Shown piece after piece: positions 55,251 through 64,000 of a DNA stretch of 64,000 nt. A model generated the notes under the pieces. The model ran no database searches and was not told where the DNA came from. It worked only from the letters and a program-made list of their open reading frames with translations. The stretch covers positions 434,001 through 498,000 of the forward strand of contig JAFCMP010000301.1 of assembly GCA_017506865.1 (NCBI GenBank), given 5' to 3'. A program made the position numbers and the translations under genes. This DNA comes from Tribonema minus (Eukaryota > Sar > Xanthophyceae > Tribonematales > Tribonemataceae). How positions within the stretch are numbered: the stretch's first letter is position 1; each line of letters starts with the position of its first letter.

Positions 55251-57882
55251 GATCAACGCACATAGTGCACCCTTGCCAGCACAGGCAAAGCAGCACTGCC
55301 ACTGAGATCTTGTGCCACTCTGAAAGACTGCAAGAGCTGCCTATTCAGTCTGCCACAGACTGTGGAGGGGGCATGTAGGTATAGCCTGATGCTATACTTA
55401 ACCGTTGATTTCACACGTTGAACTGATTCATAGGTTGTTGTTTCTTCTTGTGAGAGGTATAGTTGTGCATACAAGTCCATGAGTGCAGCCATGACTCTGC
55501 AGAGCCACGTTTGCCCTGAAGGGGTATCGAGCAATACAATATCTTCCACAACACCTCAGTTAACCCTGAGGGACCATCCGCATGCCTGGTGTCCGTCTTT
55601 CACTTTGCGTTGCAGCGTGCACAGCAGCTTGACGACCTTGATGCATATATTGTCTGCTCTGCGCATACGTAGATGGCCGCTCCTCAGGCATGCCTATATA
55701 CTGCATGCCTAGCTCATGTCACTCATGACTTGAGCCTTCAAGTTGATGCTCCTGGTTGATAGCTGCTTGACATTCATGTCAGGCATGACAGGCGTTTTGT
55801 CAACTATATCAACTCGAATGTGCATATCCCTACACCATCGTAATGAAGCCTGTGGCGGTAACCAGGCTGGTGTGCATCATTGCCTGACGTCAAGCACTTC
55901 AAAGTGTACGGTGCACTTTGCCAAATGGAACATTTGTGGCGCATCGACTCTGCTTGCATCTGATACAGCGTGAAACAACGCATTGTTGGTGGAAGGTTGA
56001 AGTGTGGATGGACACGCACCACACCAGAGTCAATGCCTGGTTGGCCAATGCATTTGCCATGAGCAAGCATGCACGCGAGCGACGCTGAGCACAGAAATGC
56101 CACTCGCACTTGCAGGCCATGAGGCAAGGCATTGAAGTTACTGTCAGAGGCAAATGCATACTTGAAGAAGTAGTTGCGGAAGCATTGCGCATGCCCTATG
56201 CTTAGGGCTTGCTGCAGCGACAAGCGTCACCAGCCTAATCTACACTGTTCCATGCATCACTCTTGCACGAGAACTGGTGGTGGGGTGTCTTTGCTGGCCG
56301 TTGAGCCTCTTGTGGGCCAAAAGGCCCCTTCTTGTGACATTAAAAAGGAACCTAAAGCCTACGCCAACCACTGCTACCTCACCACCAGCCCAGAAGGGGG
56401 TGGGGCGGGGGGGCGGCAGACTCGCCGAAAAAAGAGCCAGGTTCCAGCAGCAGCACCACGACAACCAGCAGGAGCAACAAATATGTTGCTCCTGTCTGAG
56501 CGCTTTTGGCAGCGGCATGCGCGTTGCCCGCGTCAAAGCTCTGTTTGCAGATGGTGCTGTGGACGCAGTGCGTGCCGGTGCTGTCTTGACGGTGCCGCAG
56601 TCACGATGCACGCCTGCTGTTGGCACTGCACTGCCTGAACTGTCGCGGCGAGAATATGCACTGTCTTGGCGGTGGCGCCGTCGCGGTGCACGCAGGCGAT
56701 AAAGGTTAAGATGAGGGCTAGGCGATAAAGGTCAAGGGTAGGGCTAGGCAATGCCGCGCTCGCAGTGCACGCCCATGGTCAGGCGATTCGGGCTAGGGTT
56801 AGCGTTGGGCAAGATCGCGCGCGCCTGTGGTCCTTTGCTAGTCCTCGCTTTGCGGGCGCACATCTCATGCCTGCGCTCTCATGGCAACGGGTGCAACATT
56901 CATGCCCGTGCTCTCTGGGCAAAGGGCGCGTTAATCATGCACGCATCCCGGTGGCGGGAATGACTTGCGCCTGCGCCGGCACCCGTGCCCAGCAGCAGCA
57001 GTGCTGAGCTTGCTAGTTGCAGCTAGCTGATACGGATGCTCTGCATATGCTCCAGGCCTTTGTTTGCAAATACCTGTGCTTGCATGCCAGCAGTCCGGCA
57101 TACCACAATCGTGCCTTGCCACAAGAGCAAGCGTGAGCACCACCTATTCATCAGCCAGCCATCCATATGGTGACCAAGTGCAGCAAACTCAAATTAAATG
57201 TTGCAATGCGGGCCAATACATTAAGAAGTTTGCAGCACACTCATGATGGCCAATGTATGACATTTAACGAGCGCACAGGTCTTGAGTTTCATGGTCATGC
57301 CCCTTGTTGGTAAACCACTTGGAATCGCACTGTGAGGATCACACACAACAGCCTCGCGGCCTTGGTATCAAGGCTTGCAAGCGCTCTTGTGGGTATACAC
57401 GTGAGTGTAGTCAACACGTGCAGTACAAACCCGATAGCTCCTTGATGCCTGTACCCCCGTTGTACTTTTCATGTCTTCTCGCTTTGTACTTCTGCGGTGG
57501 AAAGATCGGCACATCAAGTTGGCTCGTAGGCACCTGATATGATGGGACAGCTCTTCCGGAAAACACACTTCACAACCACAAACAACGCTGGAGATATGGC
57601 CGTCCACTGGCACGTGATCCTGGTAGCCCCAACAATGATCAACCAGCGGCCTTACACTCAGCACTTTATGACATGGTCATACGGTACCACGCCCTTGAAA
57701 CCCCTGTGCCCATGGCGTATAGACAATGAAAGTACCGCTGCCTCAGGCTCGTAACCCCAGTGTAACAGCTGTTGATGTGTGGCACTTCTCAACAGCTGCG
57801 TCAGTGGTGAGTTAAAGTTGAGGTTGCAGCCACCACCCCGGGCGCGCAGCGGTTGCGGTGAACTTCAAGTTGAACCTCAAGC
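55251..57882. other. Region with no confident gene
   Basis: A plus-strand frame at 56277-56702 contains MRVARVKALFADGAVDAVRA and TVPQSRCTPAVGT and may be coding, but overlapping frames on both strands are also open and no splice-consistent gene was built. Around 56590-56780 three short copies of gccgcagtcacgatgcacgc type and degenerate TTAGGG-like units (56695-56815) occur. A plus-strand frame at 57539-57754 (MAVHWHVILVAPTMINQRPY) is protein-like without a family. The minus-strand 7TM-RGS gene ends just right of this region. Confidence 0.4.
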
Positions 57883-60800
57883 TTAAACCGTGGCCGAGGC
57901 GCTTGCACTGCTGCTGCGACGCACTTCCTCCTCGCACGCCGCAATGTACTGCTTGGTGCCGACAAAGCTCGCAATCAGGTTCTGGTCCAGCTGTTGTCAG
58001 CGAAGAAGAGCACGCCAGTGACTATGGTCAGTTGCTCGTTCCTTACAAACATGTGCATGGGTGATTACATGATATGTAATGCAGTGGATGTACCAGGCAG
58101 AGTCCGTTCATTAGCAAGAATGCTGCATGCTGACTTGATCCTCAAACATGCATCACCGTTTTGAAATGCATGCGCAATCAGATTCTGAATTCTGGTCCAG
58201 CTGTTGTCAGCGAAGAAGAGCACGCCAGTGGCTATGGTCAGCTACCTTGATTTACTTCCGCTCGAGGGGCGAAAACTTTTTTTTGGATAATGCAAGATAT
58301 GCAACTCTTGCGCTCGAGTCAAGCGTGTGCTCATGCGCTTTTGTGACTGCAATGGAACACAAGCGCCATCTACACTATTGGTCAGTTTTCTGCACAATTT
58401 TTCTGCACAAACATGTGGTGCTTGGTTACATGGCATGTTGTTCATCAGATGAACCAGGCGGTTGCCGTGCATAAGCATAAGCATAAGGATACTCCATGCC
58501 ACACACCAACAAAAGTGATGGGCACGCACCGTGCAAGCCACCCTTGCAGCTTCGCGTGTTCCTGCTGGTACTTGGTTGTGCTCATGGTAGGGCCGTTGTG
58601 GAAAGCACTGGACATGCTTTTAAAATGAAAACATGAACCGACACAAATCCGATCATGGGCACGCACCATGCGAGCCACTTCCGCAGCGCCGCATGTTGTT
58701 GCAAACACAACGACATACGACTCATGTGTAAGACCTGCTCATGTGGAAGACACTTCGCAAGTTCACCATGAACGGACGCATGTGATCAGAAGTTCAGAAC
58801 GACACACATGATAATATGATACTTGTAATTATATGGACGCACCATGCGAGCCACTTCTGCGGCGGCCTCCTTGAAGATGGTTCTGCGGGCCTCCGGTTCC
58901 AGCAAAATAAAAATTGTCTCGTCTCTGTACTTCATGATCTGCAGAGCATCGCAATGAGCACCAGGCGATATGTCTTGAGCGATGAAAAATCATATGGCTC
59001 TAGCGATGGAAAAAGCATCTCGTCTCTGTACTTCATGATCTGCAGAGCATCACAATGAGCACCAGCTGGCATACTTTGAGCGATGAAAGCCCGTTTTGGC
59101 ATCAAGCAAAGAGCAGGCATTCAGCACTCTATGTCGCCAATAAGGCTTGCGGCATGCAAAAGTAAGTGTGTTGTTGGTGGTCATGGCCCATATCGTATGA
59201 AGGCAGTTTCGCCAACAAGCCTGGTCGACCACATGCTTAACACGCAACAGATGTACAATATGTAAGTTCATATCATGTCAACAACCACTAGCGCCAGCAT
59301 TGGGCATCATTGCTCTGAATGACTGCTCCGCCACCAATGTTTCCAGCTAGCTTATTGATGTGCTTGTCAACCAGTAGCTGGCATACAGGACTGCCAATGT
59401 ACAGTGATGCAACACAAGCCGGATGGTGCAGAGCGCTGACGCAAGCAAACAAACTTACAGTTGACTAATTCAAAGTCTCGCCTCGTTCAGGTCAATGAGT
59501 GCTAAACCTGATTATCGCACATGTCACATCCACTCCACCCAAATATCATGTGACAGGTGCAGCGTTGTGACCGTGCTCTCACCCTGTTTCTCATAGCCGC
59601 ATTGATGTTGACCTGCACGCACAGCAGCACGCACAAATCGCAGCAAGTATGGCACAATTAGCACCCGTTACACTGTTTGCGGCGCTAGCTGTAACTGCCA
59701 GTTGCGGCGGTTGACACTCGTTTGCTTTGTCCCAGGTGGCCCTTGCGGCCACAAAGGACCGCATTTCATGTGCAGATGAGGACAAGGTCATGATGCAGCG
59801 CTACTCAGCGCGCTGCACTTTTCTTCGGGTGCGCAACGCAACAACCAAAGTCATCGTGCCCCGCATACATATGCCAGCGCAAGTGCTATTAGCAGGCACC
59901 CATGCAATATGCTCAGCCAGACAGCATGTGCAAGAAGGTGGCCATGGGATGAATCTGTGGAGTAGGCTGCATCAAAGCAGCGTCAGCGTATGGAGTGTGA
60001 GCATTGTGCTCCCGCTTCGCTCTCCCAGACAATCTTGCATAAAAGCAACAAGCGCCCATGTGGCAGTCATGTCACTGTGGTCTTCGCTCCAACGACAACC
60101 GCATGTTAACCCTGGTGCCTGATCAGCACGAAGGGCGCGCAATCCTTACCGATGGAATGTCAATGCAAACAAGATTGTTGGCAGCAGTGAGTCATGAGAT
60201 GCCAAACTTTGAATCCTCCTCACCTCAAATGTACTGTTCACAGCGATGCAGGTGGCCACCACTTTCTCGAAGGCAGCATACTGTGACAGCGGAGCAGCAC
60301 AAGCACAAGGACACAGTAGCACACGGAATAGAAGTCAACAAGAAGTCCCAAACGGCTCTGCGCTGCAGTAACATCACAGAGCGTGCAAGGGATTGTGCAT
60401 CACTCTGCCAGTTGTATAATGGGCCAATATGAATCGCCGCAGCCAACGGTGGGTCTCACGTTACGCATTGAAGAAATAAGTGTACCAGTCAGTCAAGGTA
60501 TACGCACGTACACCTCTGTGCTGTGGCTCACTGAGGGCCTTGGCTCCAAGGCAACCCAGGTGCGGCGCTGCTGCGGTAACTGTCTCGGCTACGCGTGCGC
60601 TCTGGCGCATTGTTTCGAAGCCTGAACTTAATGCCACACATAGCAGTATGCTTTTCCCTCGTATACGAAGTGGTTAGTGTTATAAGGACCTAACGACAGC
60701 AATGCCCTGCAGGTGCCCAATTGTCGTGGTCATGTTACAGACTATTCTTCAAGTGATATCTTCAAGTGTTGACGTGCAGACAAGGGGTCACGCTGAAGGA

Positions 60801-63170
60801 ACCTGAGTGGGGTCACTGATAACCTAGTGAGCTTGCACAGAGGCATCCCTCTCGTAAGCATTTGTGGCCAAGCTTCTGTCGTCCTACTGGACTGTTCGCT
60901 GATGATAGATTTAACCTACCCACGCCCCTGGATGGTCAGCTGTTACACAAGGCCGCCCCACAGTTGGCACGCTTGTCTCCTGCTGCTTGATGCTTGGGTT
61001 CTCATGCCATGTGCAGGAAAAGCGCAACAGGTTGACATGACAACTGCTATAGCAATGCCGTACTCTCACCAACTAACCTGCTCTTCTGGGTCCTCAAAGG
61101 CAGAGCTGGTGTAGGCCATGCTCTCGGCCAGGAACTTGTAGCTTTCGTAGCAAAGGCAGCGCTCCACATGCGCCGCAAACGCCACATTGAGAGCTGGCAC
61201 CTGAATCATGTCGATGGACGTTTTCCTGCGGCGCACGCAACAACTTGGCTTAGTTGTCATTGCGAGAAGTCATGCGAGCGCTGGGTTGAGAGGAACTTGC
61301 AGCTTTCGTAGCAGAGGCAGCGCTCTACGTGCCACATTTAGAGCTGGCACCTGAATCACGTCAATGGACGCTTTCCTGCACCGCACCGCAACAACTTGGT
61401 ATCAGAAAGGGTTTGCCTCTGCCGTGAATTGGAGTCAGTGAGTGACTGCGGTGAGTGAACGCAAGGGGTGGCTCAAACGGACAATTGCAAGAAGTCATTT
61501 GAGTGCTGGGTTGCGTCTGAACTATAATGTAATCCTACGCTTCATAGAGCAACTTCCGCAAAGCCAAGAAGTTGTACTGCTGTAGGCAAGTATTGGTAGC
61601 GGTCAGCGCAAACGACTCTCTCAACGGGCGCACGACATGCCCAACACGGTGTGTGCCAGCACTGCTTGAACGTTGTCGCGCGATTGACACAGGGTTAGGG
61701 TTAGGGTTAGGGTTAGGGTTAGAGGTTAGGGTTAGGGGTTAGGGTTAGGGTTAGGGTCAAGTTGGCCCGCATGTTCCATACTTTGAAGTACCTGTCAGCA
61801 CATGTACAAGCAAAATATCACCATTCTGCAATGTGCGGCGAAGCCAAAAGGTAATTTCATGCAAGTTGACCACTGAGCTGCGCATCCGCACTCACCACTG
61901 CTTGCTGTAGGTGGACACCTCCAAGCACGTCAGAGCAGCGCGCACGCTGCTGTTGAACCTCCACCTTCATTTCATAACTTTCAGCTATCGTACATGGCAA
62001 CACGGCACTGTTCTGCAATGTGCAGCGGAGCAAAGGCTAACGCCATGAAAATTGACCACTGAACTGCGCACTAATAAGCTCACCACTGCTTGCTGTAGGT
62101 GGACACCGCATCCTCCAAGTACGCCACGGCGGTGCGCACGCTGCGGTTGAACCTCCACCGCCCCTGCTGCTTCGGCTTCGACGTGCTGGCGGGGTCCCAG
62201 TAGCGGCGCGAGTAGTAGTTGACGTCCACGATGATGCTGAAGAAGCACACCATCAACAAAATGTGGATGCGCGTGTCAAACGGGATGATGTCGTTGAACA
62301 TGAGCGCCTCCAGAATAAAGTACGGCCCCGCGAACACGTAGAAGGCGGCGAGCGCGCGCCCGATCTCGTTGCCCATGCCGATGTTGTCCTGCGCCTCCGC
62401 CAGCCTCTTGATGAGCCACATGTAGGGGGGGGTAATGGAGAGCAGAACCCCCACCCAGAACGCCCAGGGGTAGTGTCCGATGCAGTACCCCTCCGATGAG
62501 GCGTGCTTGGTGCTCTGCAGGATGCCGGCCATGGCCGCCAGGCCGCTGACTGAGCCGATGATCACTGCTGCTTGGGCTCTGCCGTCGAGTATGAGGCCGA
62601 ACTTGTCGCGCCACTCCTTGGACATCATGACGAGCACCCGCATTCCCCTGCACACACAGTTGTAAGCAGAGCAAAAGAGTCAGCCCTGTTGTCGACCAGC
62701 CTGAAATGCTGTGTACCGCAGCAGCCTGTGACTCGGCATTACTGCAACAAAAGCAAGCGCGCAGTGGCCATCTTGTTGAGCAAGAAAGTCAGCGCTGCTG
62801 TCGACAAGCCTGACATGTCCAGCTGCTACCGCAGCAGCCTGTAGCACAGCGTCGTTGCAGCAGGAGTAAAAGCGTAGGGGCTGGCTTACCTGAGGACTAT
62901 GCCCATGATGATGCCGTTCGCCGAGAGGTACACCGCCCAAACCATGAGCCAACACGGCATGTGCTTTCCCTCCATGCGCATCATCTCCTGCACGCCCATG
63001 ACATCTGCCATCGCCAGCATCGAAAGGCACTCAACCATGGCTAGTGCGGGGGACCGCGCCCTGACCATCATGTCACGTCGTCGGCTCCACATGCTCGCCA
63101 TCCCTACTAGCGCGACAGCGTTGGCGATGCATGCTGCCGCAATCGCTAATGCCGTGTCGGTGCGCACCAT
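57883..63170 (-). CDS. Seven-transmembrane protein with C-terminal RGS domain
   Basis: Exons 63170-62890, 62647-62084, 61200-61078, 60280-60224, 59612-59583, 58938-58843 and 57990-57883. Phases agree at every junction except 62084 to 61200, where a short exon is probably missing (a candidate near 61590-61550 reads YNFLALRKLLYE). The start MVRTDTALAIAAACIANAV opens TM1. Seven hydrophobic segments follow, for example MVWAVYLSANGIIMGIVL, WAFWVGVLLSITPPYMWL, ALAAFYVFAGPYFILEALMF and ILLMVCFFSIIVDV. The RGS box runs from VPALNVAFAAHVERCLCYES through EVNINAAMRNRIMKYRDETI to MLDQNLIASFVGTKQYIAAC, ending ASASATV. RGS domains speed GTP hydrolysis by G-alpha subunits; the 7TM-RGS fusion is known from plants (AtRGS1) and protists and acts at the plasma membrane. 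The ligand is unknown. Introns carry exon-edge echoes and a telomere-type array. Confidence 0.88.
58150..58245 (-). repeat. Splice-edge echo of RGS exon 57990-57883 (acceptor side)
   Basis: ctggtccagctgttgtcagc through gaagaagagcacgccagtg is copied from 57983-58018, about 209 bp away, together with part of the exon start (caatcagattctgaa). On the minus strand the acceptor gacaacag|ctggac is retained. Confidence 0.9.
58515..58705 (-). repeat. Splice-edge echoes of RGS exon 58938-58843 (donor side)
   Basis: Two copies of the exon end with donor (plus-strand gcacgcaccatgcgagccac, real one at 58838-58853) lie at about 58656-58690 and 58518-58550. An acceptor-side echo of the same exon (cgtctctgtacttcatgatc, tgcagagcatcacaatgagc) lies at about 59020-59062, 110 bp from the real acceptor. 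Confidence 0.9.
61285..61405 (-). repeat. Splice-edge echo of RGS exon 61200-61078 (acceptor side)
   Basis: Repeats ggaacttgcagctttcgtag, the alternating exon codons and gagctggcacctgaatcacg with the upstream intron (tcaatggacgctttcctgc). The copy has lost a stretch from the middle of the exon start. Confidence 0.85.
61688..61760. repeat. Interstitial telomere-type array (TTAGGG)n
   Basis: About eleven units of ttaggg, nearly perfect, with one interruption (agaggttaggg) and one extra g. This is the longest array in the window and lies in an intron of the 7TM-RGS gene. Confidence 0.95.
61830..62083 (-). repeat. Splice-edge echo of RGS exon 62647-62084 (donor side), 190-bp unit
   Basis: A unit of about 190 bp is duplicated: it contains the exon end (plus-strand cttgctgtaggtggacacc), the donor (ctcaccactg) and about 70 bp of intron (gaccactgarctgcgca, ctgcaatgtgc). 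The first part of the copied exon tail (61920-61970) keeps ttgaacctccacc. This shows directly that exon tail, donor and intron start were copied as one block. Confidence 0.9.
62660..62880. repeat. Tandem duplication within the first RGS intron
   Basis: Two units of about 105 bp (gagcaaaagagtcagccctg and gagcaagaaagtcagcgctg, then taccgcagcagcctgt and tgcagca) fill nearly the whole intron between exons 1 and 2. Confidence 0.9.
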
Positions 63171-64000
63171 GGCCGTGTGCCTGCAAGTGGTCGCTCGGTG
63201 CCGCAGAGATATCACAAGGTGTCGCAAGGTCTTCTACGGCATTGACCGCACTTGTTCACGTTGCGCGTGGAGTTCGATACCATGGACACCGTCGCTCTTT
63301 TGTTGGTGATCGTTCCAAAAAGTGTAACGTCTTCGGGCCGGCCCCAGATCTGCCTGCCAGCCTGTGTGGGCACGGCAGTGATGCTGACAGCACAATAAAT
63401 CACCGACGAGCTGCAAGCGTATAGTCACTACGGGCTGTACTGCACATCCAGCTTTCCTTGCCTGAAATTATCCGGCTGTGTCGACCAAGCTGGACGCACA
63501 GCCGAAGTTGACGGAAAGTGAGATTCAACACAGCCCATATATACCCTCGTGGTGCTAATCCTCTTGCTCTAGGGCCTGCTTTACCCTGCTTTTGAGCTCG
63601 TTCAGAAAGCCCAGATGGGGGATGACAAGCTTACTACCATCTGCGTATCATGTGAAAACTCCCAGGTGCCTCGGTGCGCATTGACGCTCACTGACACTTC
63701 TTAACGACATGCCCATATTGCAACTCCATCTGTCCATCCGCTTGGACTCTGCTTTGTGTCTTATGACAACACACAAGGAGTGCACTCTGTGGAGCACTGC
63801 CGAGAGAGCTCAACGTATGCGCGCCAGCGCTATGCTTCTCAGAGCTAGAAGACTGGCTGCGCCGCATGCAGACATCATGATGATCCTGCTTGCATCTCCG
63901 TAGTGACGGCCTCCAGCAGTTTCCATCCCCGGGCGAGCGCCGTGATGCTGCCAAACAACCCGTTTAATCGATTGCCACAGTATTATAGTACTGTTGATTG
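63171..64000. other. Upstream region of the 7TM-RGS gene
   Basis: Holds the presumed promoter and 5' UTR of the minus-strand gene. No TATA box, repeat or other gene was identified. Confidence 0.5.

Noticed and set aside
61688-61760. A chromosome end
   Set aside because: The array is only about 70 bp, has interruptions and lies between exons of the 7TM-RGS gene, so it is interstitial.

Overview
The window reads as nuclear DNA of a eukaryotic alga or related protist. Genes are split into 3 to 9 short exons by long introns with GT-AG ends, third codon positions are GC-rich, and several short stretches of the telomere-type repeat TTAGGG lie inside introns and between genes. A stramenopile (ochrophyte) alga is my best guess. 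The reasons are the family of proteins built from the repeat LQWARANGCPWD, which I associate with brown and yellow-green algae, a Rubisco-LSMT-like SET protein, and a signal-peptide exon (22414-22633 minus) with an aromatic residue at the predicted cleavage point, as in ochrophyte plastid presequences. This is inference. No plastid, mitochondrial, rRNA or tRNA gene was seen.

Layout. 1.9-6.2 kb: a three-exon FAXC/metaxin-type GST-fold gene (plus). 8.1-9.0 kb: an intact ankyrin-like repeat gene (plus). 10.4-19.9 kb: a SET-domain lysine methyltransferase gene (minus; eight exons placed, first exon missing). 20.6-22.6 kb: unassigned minus-strand exons, then a signal-peptide exon that diverges from a second ankyrin-like gene. 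22.5-27.0 kb: a tandem segmental duplication carrying two damaged ankyrin-like copies. 29.9-37.0 kb: a membrane-anchored glycerophosphodiester phosphodiesterase-type gene (plus) with an inserted hAT-like transposon. 38.1-42.6 kb: a second segmental duplication with one truncated and one intact ankyrin-like gene. 44.0-47.0 kb: a secreted Ala/Gly-rich protein gene (minus). 47.3-51.5 kb: an HMG-box protein gene (plus). 52.8-55.25 kb: an unrecognised multi-exon gene (plus). 57.9-63.2 kb: a seven-transmembrane RGS receptor-like gene (minus).

The gene models for FAXC, SET, GDPD and 7TM-RGS rest on matching exon phases as well as family motifs. The genes do not form a pathway. RGS and GDPD proteins both belong to membrane signalling or lipid turnover in general, but nothing here links them.

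The most striking signal is structural. In at least five genes the edge of an exon, together with its splice site, is repeated in tandem on the intron side: donor edges are repeated downstream of the exon and acceptor edges upstream of the next one. The copy attached to the exon is the only one with an intact frame and fitting phase. I call these splice-edge echoes. They account for much of the intron length in GDPD, SET, FAXC and 7TM-RGS, and point to intron growth by repeated tandem duplication across exon boundaries.
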